Below are positions 54,353 to 62,211 of a stretch of DNA of 64,000 nt, piece by piece. Both the position numbers and the translations under genes were made by a program. The stretch is taken from contig QEVG01000005.1 of the NCBI GenBank assembly GCA_003576905.1, positions 124,001-188,000 on the forward strand, read 5' to 3'. The first letter of the stretch is position 1, and the number at the start of each line of letters is the position of its first letter. This DNA is from Planctomycetota bacterium (GTDB taxonomy: Bacteria > Planctomycetota > Phycisphaerae > UBA1845 > UTPLA1). The notes below the pieces were generated by a model that had not been told where the DNA came from, did no database searches, and was given only the letters and a program-made list of their open reading frames with translations.

Positions 54353-55117
54353 ATGGACGGTATGGCAATGGTGGAGCATCGATTGCAACGCATGGAACGA
54401 CATCAGCGCATTCTTTACGGCTGGATGGTCGGCATTGTCGCCTTGGCGGGTTTGACTCTAGCAATGGGGCAGGCAGCGCAAACGTCCCGGCCCGCAACTA
54501 CCGAAGATCGCAGTGATTCGAAGCGACCAAGAGAGGACTTTCGTTTTGTGGAAACTGCTGAACGCATCCAACTCTTCGATCAAGACGAGAAACTCCGCTT
54601 AACCCTTGGCGAGTGTGGCGATGGTGTAGGACTTGCCATAGCGGATAGTCGGGGGCAGGCGCGTCTTGTGCTGGCAGTCGGGGATGGTGGTCCCTATTTG
54701 TCAATGTTCGATGATCGAGGTCAGGAGCGAGTCGGACTCATGTTTCTTGATGACGGGCAGTATCCGCTGGTTCGAATGTTCGACAAAAATGGTAAGGGTA
54801 GCGTTTTACTCGCTTCTGAAAATGAAGGGGCGACGTTGCGGTTTTCAGACAGTAACGAACGGATTCGCACTGCAATTGGCCATACTATTCATGGAAGCAC
54901 AGTTGTGATGTTTGATGACAATGGGAAGGAACGAATAGATGTAGGTACGAATAAGTTCGGACCGTCAATCAGAATATTGGATCAGGAAGGCCATGAACGG
55001 GCGACCTTGGGCGTATCGCTCATAGAGGGAAAACGGGATGGCGCAGTTACGCAACGGCCCGAGTCGTCATTCATTCTCTTCGACCGCTCAAGCTCCGTTA
55101 TTTGGAAGGCACCCTAA
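54353..55117 (+). CDS. Membrane-anchored seven-repeat protein of the island
   Basis: The 254-residue protein has a short N-terminal cytoplasmic segment, one membrane helix (ILYGWMVGIVALAGLTLAMG, about 19-38) and seven repeats of about 20-25 residues with the core D-x-x-G-x-x-R-x-x-L, for example FDDRGQERVGLMF and FDDNGKERIDVG. Such repeats suggest a beta-solenoid or propeller-like fold outside the cell. ATG 54353 has AAGGAG 6 bases upstream. Lower GC and AT-ending codons set it apart from the chromosome. Function unknown; it is the only cargo gene of the element. Confidence 0.65.
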   Translation: MDGMAMVEHRLQRMERHQRILYGWMVGIVALAGLTLAMGQAAQTSRPATTEDRSDSKRPREDFRFVETAERIQLFDQDEKLRLTLGECGDGVGLAIADSRGQARLVLAVGDGGPYLSMFDDRGQERVGLMFLDDGQYPLVRMFDKNGKGSVLLASENEGATLRFSDSNERIRTAIGHTIHGSTVVMFDDNGKERIDVGTNKFGPSIRILDQEGHERATLGVSLIEGKRDGAVTQRPESSFILFDRSSSVIWKAP

Positions 55118-55173
55118 GGCGTACGAAGCCCGAATCCGTTCTTTCAAAAATCAATCGAATATGAGATTTGAGT

Positions 55174-56952
55174 ATGGCAACCGTCTATCGAAAAACATTT
55201 ACCAAGCCGCTGCCCGAAGGCGCAGAAATCTTTTCCCGCAAAGGCGAGCAATTCGCCCGCTGGAAAGATAGCAACGGCCGGACCCGTACCGAGCGGGTAA
55301 CAATCGGCCGCGACGGCTCACCGCGCATCATCGCCGAGGCCGCGACATTCACCGCGAAGTATCGCGACGGGCAAGGGCATGTCATAGAGCTGCCGACCGG
55401 CTGCCGGGACGAAACTGCCGCCCGTGGCGTGCTGTCGCAACTGGTGCGACGGGCGGAGCTGGTGAAAGCGAACGTGATAACCGCCGACGAAAGCGCGGCG
55501 GCGGATCATCAGGACCGGCCGCTGTCGGAACACTTCGCCGCCTACATCGCACACCAGCGGGCCAAGGGACTTAGCGCCGTCCGAATCGAGAATACGCGCC
55601 GCCGTCTGGACCGCATCGCCGAGGGCTGCGACTTTCAACGGCTCGCCAAGCTAAGCGCCGCAGCTCTGGAAAAATGGCTTGCCGAGAAGAGCGCCGCGGG
55701 CATGTCGGCTGGCAATCGAAACGCATACCGGGAAGCAATCGTCGGCTTTGCCAATTGGTGCGTGCAGACATCCAGACTGGTGAGCAATCCATTCAACAGG
55801 GTGCCGAAGGCGGATGCGCGGGCAGACTGCAAGCGAAAGCGCCGGGCGCTGACCGAGGATGAATTACAGCGACTTCTCTACGTCGCTCGAAGTCGGCCGC
55901 TGGCGGAGTATGGCCGGGAGTCGATGAAAGTTGAGCCGGACCCGAAGGCGGAGAAGCCAAAGCGGGCATGCTGGACTTTCGCACCGCTGACAATCGCGGA
56001 CATGCCCGCAGCAATCGAACGCGCCCAAAAGCGATTCGAGAAGCGGTCAGACTTCATCGCCGAAGTGATAAAGCGCGGCCGGGAGCGGGCTTTGATTTAC
56101 AAGGCGCTGGTGCTGACCGGGCTACGCAAGGGCGAGCTGGCATCGCTGACTGTCGGGCAACTCGACCTGGACGGGCCGACGCCGTTTCTGGTGCTGCATG
56201 CGGCCGACGAAAAGAACCGCAAGGGCGCGGAACTGCCGCTACGGGCCGATTTGGCGAGCGACCTACGCGAATGGCTGGCTGATCGGCTGCAATCGCTCCA
56301 AGGCGAAGCAAGGCGGGTTGTCGGGGCTTCCGTGCCGCTGCGGTTGCCGCCCGAGTTGCCGCTATTCAACGTGCCGACTGGATTGGTGCGGATACTGGAT
56401 CGGGACATGAAGGCGGCGGGGATCGCCAAGCGAGACGACAGAGGCCGGACCGTCGATGTCCATGCACTTCGGCATACGTTCGGTACGATGCTGAGCAAGG
56501 GCGGAGTCGCGCCCCGAACGGCACAGGCCGCGATGCGGCACAGCTCCATCGACCTGACGATGAACACCTACACCGACCCGCGCCTTTTGGACGTGGCCGG
56601 GGCCGTGGCCGCGCTGCCCGAACTGCCGCTGGATGCGATGCCCAAGCACTCACCCGAAGTCGCCGTCGCAACCGGCACGGACGGCCGAAGCATTCCGACA
56701 AATGATGTCGATTCGCTTGCACCACCGCTTGCACCAACTTCTGACAAAACGAGCATATTGGGGGCAAGGCCGGACAAGGCGGACCCAAGCGGGGGTGCCG
56801 ACTTGGCGACATCGGCAATCGCCGTAAGTGTCGATGGCGACAGAAGAAATCGCCCGCCGTCATTCGCAGACAGCGGGCGTCAGAATGTCGGGGCGAGAAG
56901 ATTTGAACTTCCGACCTCTGCGTCCCGAACGCAGCGCTCTAAACCAGGCTGA
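55174..56952 (+). CDS. Tyrosine recombinase/integrase
   Basis: The 592-residue integrase has an N-terminal SAM-like core-binding domain (about 110-215) and a catalytic domain with Arg in TGLRKGELASLTV (about 314), the box HALRHTFGTML (about 430), His in AAMRHSSIDL and the nucleophile region MNTYTDPRLL. A roughly 100-residue tail follows. The last 20 codons are antisense to the tRNA-Pro gene and give GARRFELPTSAS, a known by-product of reading through tRNA genes. ATG 55174 is chosen over TTG 55168. It presumably integrates the element at tRNA-Pro. Confidence 0.9.
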   Translation: MATVYRKTFTKPLPEGAEIFSRKGEQFARWKDSNGRTRTERVTIGRDGSPRIIAEAATFTAKYRDGQGHVIELPTGCRDETAARGVLSQLVRRAELVKANVITADESAAADHQDRPLSEHFAAYIAHQRAKGLSAVRIENTRRRLDRIAEGCDFQRLAKLSAAALEKWLAEKSAAGMSAGNRNAYREAIVGFANWCVQTSRLVSNPFNRVPKADARADCKRKRRALTEDELQRLLYVARSRPLAEYGRESMKVEPDPKAEKPKRACWTFAPLTIADMPAAIERAQKRFEKRSDFIAEVIKRGRERALIYKALVLTGLRKGELASLTVGQLDLDGPTPFLVLHAADEKNRKGAELPLRADLASDLREWLADRLQSLQGEARRVVGASVPLRLPPELPLFNVPTGLVRILDRDMKAAGIAKRDDRGRTVDVHALRHTFGTMLSKGGVAPRTAQAAMRHSSIDLTMNTYTDPRLLDVAGAVAALPELPLDAMPKHSPEVAVATGTDGRSIPTNDVDSLAPPLAPTSDKTSILGARPDKADPSGGADLATSAIAVSVDGDRRNRPPSFADSGRQNVGARRFELPTSASRTQRSKPG

Positions 56953-56963
56953 GCTACGCCCCG
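56888..56963 (-). tRNA. tRNA-Pro, anticodon CGG
   Basis: The minus strand folds into a full cloverleaf: acceptor CGGGGCG/CGCCCCG, D stem GCTC/GAGC, anticodon stem CTGCG/CGCAG with loop TTCGGGA, T stem GGAAG/CTTCT and loop TTCAAAT, discriminator A. The anticodon CGG is at 56925-56927. CCA is not encoded. Its 3' end faces the integrase and is the likely attachment site. Confidence 0.93.
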
Positions 56964-57508
56964 TAGCGTGAGCCTTGCATCGTACCCTATCCGCCCGGGC
57001 ACGCAAGGACTCCAACCGCAAAGGGGGGTGGCGGCGCGGCTTTGCTTCGGTCGGGCGACCGATTACGTCCGATTCGTCCGGGCCATGATTCCCGTCCAGA
57101 CCTTCGGCCGCGGGGGAACGAAACACACGTTAGCCTCGAGCCAGGAATTGGGGGTTGGGCGGTGGCAAGCGGCCAGAAGTGCAACGAGTAATTCGTGGGA
57201 TTGGCCGTGCATGTTCGGCAGGGCTGTCGCCTTGTCTGGCGGGAGCGGTGGATGAATGGAACTTGGCGAAGGCATGCGTGGGAGTGTGCGTGGCATCGGT
57301 CAACTGAGGCACCCTCGCAGATGCGCCATGCGTGCCCCTGCGGTCCGGCGAGAGTGCGAAATCGATCGCCCGAAGGCCGGCGCAAATCGCGGTTTTTGAA
57401 ACTTTTGCACGTGCCACCGCTTCCCTATAATCCGCACGAACTTCGGCTTTCGCGCAACGGACAGCTTACTGCCGTCGTCAGACACAACCTACGGAGACCT
57501 ACGAACGC
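56964..57508. other. Gene-free region before sdhB
   Basis: These 545 bases contain a TATAAT box at 57426-57431 and no convincing gene. The remaining stretch shows no tRNA, repeat or coding pattern that I can see. Confidence 0.5.
57403..57431 (+). promoter_or_regulatory. Promoter of sdhB
   Basis: TTTTGC (57403-57408), 17 bases, TATAAT (57426-57431). The leader to ATG 57509 would be about 70 bases. Confidence 0.5.
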
Positions 57509-58393
57509 ATGGCCGCACAGCACGCCGAACATGCCCCCGGGGGCGCCGATCACGCCGGGCACCCTCACGAACAAGCCGTGACATTCAGAATTGCACGCCA
57601 GGACAAGCCCGGCGGGCCGCGCTACTGGCAGACGTTTGAAGTCCCCTACACGCCGGGGATGAACGTGATCTCGGCCCTTCAGTACATCGCCGCGCACCCG
57701 AAGCCGCTCGGGGCAGACAGGCCGGTGCCCCCGGTCTCGTGGGATTGCAACTGTCTCGAGGAAGTGTGCGGAGCGTGCACGATGGTCATCAACGGCCGCG
57801 TGCGTCAGGCGTGTTCGGCGCTGGTGGACAATCTCGGCCGGACAGACGCGGGCGAGATCGAGCTCGAACCGATGAGCAAGTTCCCCGTCATTCGCGATCT
57901 CGTCGTGGATCGCACGCGAATGTTCCGGGGGCTTCAGCGTGTGAAGGCTTGGATCCCGGTTGATGGGTACCATCCGGCCGGACCTGGGCCGGTCCAGAGC
58001 CCGGAAGATCAGGAAGAGGCCTATCCGCTTTCGGAGTGCATGACCTGCGGCTGCTGTATGGAGGTGTGCCCTCAATATGCGAAGGTTGAACTTGAGCGGC
58101 AGCCAGGCGAGAGCGATGGCGAGTTCGAGGCACGGTGCCACAGTGCCTTCGACAGGGCCTTCGTGGGACCGGCGGTTATCTCCCAAGCGGTTCTCTTCAA
58201 CACGCATCCGACAGGGCGGATGAGTTCCCATGCCCGGCTGGAAGGCCTGATGGGTCCGGGGGGGATAACGGACTGCGGAAATTCCCAGAATTGCGTGAAA
58301 GTTTGCCCTAAGGAGATTCCCCTGACGCGTTCGATCGCCAAGGCGGGCCGGCAGACAAGCGTGTACGCAATCGAGCGCTGGCTGCTGAAGTGA
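57509..58393 (+). CDS. sdhB: Succinate dehydrogenase/fumarate reductase iron-sulfur subunit
   Basis: SdhB passes electrons from the flavoprotein SdhA to the quinone. The 294-residue protein has a His-rich N-terminal extension (AEHAPGGADHAGHPHEQ), the [2Fe-2S] ligands CNCLEEVCGAC..QAC, the first 4Fe-4S set CMTCGCCMEVCP, and CGNSQNCVKVCPKEIP for the remaining clusters. It matches the menaquinone-linked B-type enzymes, consistent with the mqn genes here. sdhA and sdhC are not visible on either side, which is unusual. Confidence 0.93.
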   Translation: MAAQHAEHAPGGADHAGHPHEQAVTFRIARQDKPGGPRYWQTFEVPYTPGMNVISALQYIAAHPKPLGADRPVPPVSWDCNCLEEVCGACTMVINGRVRQACSALVDNLGRTDAGEIELEPMSKFPVIRDLVVDRTRMFRGLQRVKAWIPVDGYHPAGPGPVQSPEDQEEAYPLSECMTCGCCMEVCPQYAKVELERQPGESDGEFEARCHSAFDRAFVGPAVISQAVLFNTHPTGRMSSHARLEGLMGPGGITDCGNSQNCVKVCPKEIPLTRSIAKAGRQTSVYAIERWLLK

Positions 58394-58626
58394 CCGATTC
58401 TTGCGAGCAAAGATGCCGTTTTTTTGGAACATTTTTTGCTAGACACCCTCTTGCGGAATGCTTGGGGGTACGTAAGATTCCCTTCGCTGGGGGGAGAAAA
58501 GGAAGTGAATGGCCCCCTGACGGCACTATGTCCTTGCCTGCGGCGGAATCGCTTCGGCGTAGCGGTTGAATGTTCGAGCGAATGGCGCCCAGTCAGCATG
58601 AATGACTGAGTTGACGAGGTCGACTC

Positions 58627-59016
58627 TTGTCGGGCTACCCAGATTCCCATCTCGCACGTCGCGACGGTTTCGGGCCTTTCCGCAAGCAAAAGCTCATTGC
58701 ACTGATTCCGGTTGCGATCCTGCTCGGTTGGTTCTCTTACCTTTGGATCGTGAGCGGGGTGCTGGTGTCGGAAGAGCGGTACCCCAGTGGCAGGATCAAG
58801 GCCGAGGGCTATGTGAAACGACTGGGATGGACCGGCGAATATCGCCGACATGGAAGATGGAGAATCTACCATGAAAGCGGTCGGCCGGCGGGCGAGGGGA
58901 CCTATCTGAATGGCGAGCCCCAGGCGGACTGGGTTTTCTGGGATGAAAGCGGACGTGTGGTGACAGACAGCCCGCATTTGACGACACGCTCGAATGAGGC
59001 GGGCGCAACTGACTAG
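58627..59016 (+). CDS. Membrane protein with YwqK/MORN-like repeats
   Basis: The 129-residue protein has one membrane helix (LIALIPVAILLGWFSYLWIV, about 23-42) and then three YwqK/MORN-like strands: RYPSGRIKAEGYV, GRWRIYHESGRPAGEGTYL and ADWVFWDESGRV. Families with this repeat are sometimes named antitoxin, but no toxin is adjacent. Start is TTG 58627 with GAGG 7 bases upstream. Function unknown. Confidence 0.6.
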   Translation: MSGYPDSHLARRDGFGPFRKQKLIALIPVAILLGWFSYLWIVSGVLVSEERYPSGRIKAEGYVKRLGWTGEYRRHGRWRIYHESGRPAGEGTYLNGEPQADWVFWDESGRVVTDSPHLTTRSNEAGATD

Positions 59017-59727
59017 GCAGCGGCATCAAGGGGAGCCATGGGCCGGTCCGATCGTGGATCGGTTAAGAGAAAAGGGCACCAGGGACGTAGAGTGCGGCAC
59101 ACCAAAATTGCCGATTACGGCTTATCGTCCCATAAGGTGGTGCCACCGGAAGGATCTGGATTGGCGGTACCAAGTTTCGCAGGTTATAGCTACAATGAGG
59201 GGGCGGCAAGGATTGCCGCCGCCGAATCTGCAGGACGCAGAGATAATCAGTTCTTCGGCGCTGTTGCCTCAATCGCCGTGAGGCAGTACGACACCGATAA
59301 ACGTCGGTTGAGAACTGCTGTTTACAGTTTGCGTGTTTCAAGGTATTTCACGGTTTCGGCAAGAGTTGCACCGCGTTTCATCAATCACCCTGTAAACGCT
59401 GTTTCCACCGAAAGTCGCGGTGCCGGTGTGACGAATGAGATGCGCCGTCTTAGCGGTCCGTGGCACGGAATGTGCGGTAGTCGATCGGAGCAGTTTCGCA
59501 CGGGTGGAGCCTCTTTCGTCTTCATGACGGGCGAGGGTCGGCGGGACTCTCCGGGTGTCTGAAAGGCAGTAGCGGCCTCAAGGCGGAGGCCGATGGTACG
59601 CGACGAGTGGATATGGTTAACCGGACGAACAGGCTATGAGGTCGAACGCCGGTGTGGTAAAGGCGCGATATCACCAGCAGAAACGCTTGATGACGCGCGA
59701 GAGCAACATGAGATTCGGGAGGCTGGT
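59017..59727. other. Gene-free region before the DUF11 pair
   Basis: About 710 bases. A 174-codon open frame (59038-59562) exists, but its third-position GC is far below that of the neighbouring genes and its sequence looks like none I know, so I do not call it. No tRNA or strong terminator is seen. Confidence 0.45.
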
Positions 59728-62010
59728 ATGAGAGTTCAAAGGTTCCGAGGTTTTGCATGCCTGATGTTGGCCGCTACGGCGGTCTCCCTTGTGGGGTGTC
59801 GAGAAAGCATGCCCCACTCCTTCACATGGCCGGCGACGGGTGACACGATTCCCACGCACCCGAAGCCCCCGGAGGGCGGCTATTACTCCGACTGGGATCC
59901 CTACGCAGCGACGCTGGAGATCACGCCCCTTGAGGCCGTGAATCCCGTGCGCACGCAGCACGTCCTGATCGCGACGGTTCGCGACAAGGAAGGCAAGCCG
60001 CTGCCGAATCGGCGCGTCGAGTGGATGATCGCCGACCAGAGTGTGGGCAGCATTGTTGAGGTGGACGAGAGCGGTTTCCGCGCCAGCCGCGGTTACAAGC
60101 TGACCAACAGCTACGCTATCTCCCACACCAACAACTACTCGCATACGCTCACCCGCGGCACGGATGATCCGTCCGACGATATCAACCTCGAGCCCGGCCA
60201 GACATGGTGCGTGATCACCTCGGCCGTCGAGGGCGACACCCACATCATCGCGTACTGCCCGGCGATTTATGACTGGACGAAGCACAAGGTCTTCGCCGTC
60301 AAGCACTGGTACGACGTTTCGTGGGAGTGCCCGGCTCCGGACACCAACATGGTCGGCACGCCGCACGAGATGGTCACCCGGGTCTTCAAGTACTCGGATG
60401 GCTCGCCGCTGGCCGGCTACCTGGTCACCTACAAGATCATGTCCGGCCCCGGCGGTCGGTTTGATCCCGGCGCCGCCAACACCGTCACGGTCAACACCGG
60501 TGACGACGGCATTGCCCGCGTGGTCCTGAACCAGGACACGCCGATGGAAGGCGTCAATGAGATCCAGATCGACATCAATCGACCTGAGAACGCCCAGTGC
60601 TGCAAGCCCGGCGCTCATATCGCGACCTGCAACACCACCAAGACCTGGCTGGCGCCGCAGATCGATATCACCAAGAGCGCTCCGGCCCGCGCCGAAGTCG
60701 GCGACGAGTTTGACTACAGCATCGTCGTCTCGAACCCGGCCCAGATGGCTGCCGAGAACGTCACCGTCCGCGACAATCTGCCGGACGGCATCGTGTACGT
60801 TTCGAGCAACCCGGCCGCGTCCGTCTCCGGTCAGGCCCTCAGCTGGAACCTCGGCACGCTGGCCGGCGGCCAGAGCGCCGCATTGTCGGTTCGCGTCCGC
60901 GCGACCCGAACGGGCACCTTCCACAACTGTGCCGACGTGACCGCGTCGAACGGTCTGTCGGACAATGCCTGTGCCGATACGGTTGTCACGGCTCCGTCGC
61001 TGGCCCTGGTCCTCAACTGCCAGGCCGAGCTGATGCTCTGTGACAACGTTCCGTTCCGCGTGGTCGTCAGCAACAACGGCGACGGCACCGCGAAGAACGT
61101 CATGGTCACCGTGGATCTGCCGGATGGTCTGGCGAGCTCCGACGGTCGCAACCAGCTCAGCTTCTCCGCGGGCAACCTCGGAGCGGGCCAGAGCAAGGAA
61201 GCCACCTTCAACGCCAAGGCCTCGCGCGTGGGTGATTACGGAGTCCGTGCGTCGGCCACCGCCGACGGCGGTCTGATGGCCGATTCCAACTGCTCGACGC
61301 GAATCGTTTCGCCGTCGCTGGCCGTTTCCAAGACCGGTCCGGATGTCCGCTACATCGGACGCCCCGCGACCTATCAAATCACCGTCAACAACACGGGCAA
61401 CGTCCCGGCTCGCGACGTCATCCTGACTGACACGATCCCGGCCGGCCTCCAGTTCATCAGCGCCAGCGATGGCGGCCAGATGAGCGGCGGACGCGTCACG
61501 TGGAACCTGGGCACGATGGAACCTGGCTCTTCGAAGTCCGTTACGACGGAACTGAAGGCGACCGGCTTCGGCTCAGTGGTCAACACCGCGACGGTCCAGG
61601 CCTACTGTGCCGACGCGAACGCGTCGTACACGATGGAGGTCAAGGGTGTCCCGGCCGTTCTGCTTGAAGTGATCGACATGAACGATCCGATCGAAGTGGG
61701 CGGCACCGAGACGTACGAGATCGTGGTCACGAACCAGGGTTCGGCGCCCGACCTCAACACGAAGATCGTCGTCACGCTCCCGCCGGAGATGGATTACGTC
61801 TCCGCGTCGGGTCCGTCCGGCGAGCAGGCTTCGGTGGAAGGCAAGACCATTTCCTTCCCGCCGTATCCGTCGCTGGCTCCGAAGCAGCGCATCATCTACA
61901 AGGTCCAGACCAAGGCCAATGCGGTCGGCGACGTCCGCTTCCGGACCACGATGACCAGCGACATGCTTCAGACGCCGGTCGAGGAAACCGAGAGCACGCA
62001 TATCTACTGA
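59728..62010 (+). CDS. DUF11-repeat surface lipoprotein (paralogue A)
   Basis: The 760-residue protein has a lipobox (MLAATAVSLVGC, Cys 23). A region of about 280 residues follows with Ig-like invasin (Big_1) character (VLIATVRDKEGKPLPNRRVE; MVTRVFKYSDGSPLAGYLVT). Four DUF11-type beta modules start near 309, 424, 529 and 640, with signatures such as YIGRPATYQITVNNTGN and WNLGTMEPGSSKSV. It ends VEETESTHIY. ATG 59728 has GGGAGG 6 bases upstream. DUF11 modules stack as Ig-like stalks in cell-surface proteins. It is followed by the CTCAGA repeat, a strong terminator and a paralogue. Confidence 0.85.
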   Translation: MRVQRFRGFACLMLAATAVSLVGCRESMPHSFTWPATGDTIPTHPKPPEGGYYSDWDPYAATLEITPLEAVNPVRTQHVLIATVRDKEGKPLPNRRVEWMIADQSVGSIVEVDESGFRASRGYKLTNSYAISHTNNYSHTLTRGTDDPSDDINLEPGQTWCVITSAVEGDTHIIAYCPAIYDWTKHKVFAVKHWYDVSWECPAPDTNMVGTPHEMVTRVFKYSDGSPLAGYLVTYKIMSGPGGRFDPGAANTVTVNTGDDGIARVVLNQDTPMEGVNEIQIDINRPENAQCCKPGAHIATCNTTKTWLAPQIDITKSAPARAEVGDEFDYSIVVSNPAQMAAENVTVRDNLPDGIVYVSSNPAASVSGQALSWNLGTLAGGQSAALSVRVRATRTGTFHNCADVTASNGLSDNACADTVVTAPSLALVLNCQAELMLCDNVPFRVVVSNNGDGTAKNVMVTVDLPDGLASSDGRNQLSFSAGNLGAGQSKEATFNAKASRVGDYGVRASATADGGLMADSNCSTRIVSPSLAVSKTGPDVRYIGRPATYQITVNNTGNVPARDVILTDTIPAGLQFISASDGGQMSGGRVTWNLGTMEPGSSKSVTTELKATGFGSVVNTATVQAYCADANASYTMEVKGVPAVLLEVIDMNDPIEVGGTETYEIVVTNQGSAPDLNTKIVVTLPPEMDYVSASGPSGEQASVEGKTISFPPYPSLAPKQRIIYKVQTKANAVGDVRFRTTMTSDMLQTPVEETESTHIY

Positions 62011-62018
62011 TAGCGGCT

Positions 62019-62034
62019 CTCAGAGAAATCTGAG
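62019..62034. repeat. CTCAGA inverted repeat, copy 3
   Basis: CTCAGA-GAAA-TCTGAG lies 8 bases after the stop of DUF11 paralogue A and just before its terminator. Confidence 0.5.
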
Positions 62035-62043
62035 CAACCTTAC

Positions 62044-62085
62044 GGGCGGCACGATCAGGGAATCCTGGTCGTGCCGCCCTTCTTA
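62044..62085 (+). terminator. Rho-independent terminator of DUF11 paralogue A
   Basis: A 16-bp stem with one G-T pair (GGGCGGCACGATCAGG / CCTGGTCGTGCCGCCC, 4-base loop) is followed by a T-rich stretch. Confidence 0.9.
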
Positions 62086-62211
62086 TTTGGAACTACAATC
62101 TGCCCGTCAGCACGTCTTCGCGGCAACGGAGGGGGCCGGCGGTCCGTGGAGACTCGGTGGGAAGTGCCATACCAGTGGCAGATAGGACCACGATTTCCAA
62201 AGGAGATGAAC

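Larger units (their letters stand above)
53946..56963. mobile_element. Small integrative element at tRNA-Pro
   Basis: The segment runs from the broken alcohol dehydrogenase to a tRNA-Pro gene and carries an HTH regulator, a repeat protein and a tyrosine recombinase. The first two genes are visibly lower in GC than their surroundings. The recombinase adjoins the 3' end of the tRNA, the classic arrangement for tRNA-targeted islands. I could not find a copy of the tRNA 3' end on the left side, so the left boundary is inferred from the truncated gene. Confidence 0.6.

Noticed and set aside
58627-59016. Toxin-antitoxin module
   Set aside because: The YwqK-like repeat is sometimes labelled antitoxin, but no toxin-like gene lies beside it.
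59038-59562. 174-codon open frame before the DUF11 genes
   Set aside because: Third-position GC is much lower than in neighbouring genes, there is no good ribosome site or recognisable motif, and the sequence composition is mixed.
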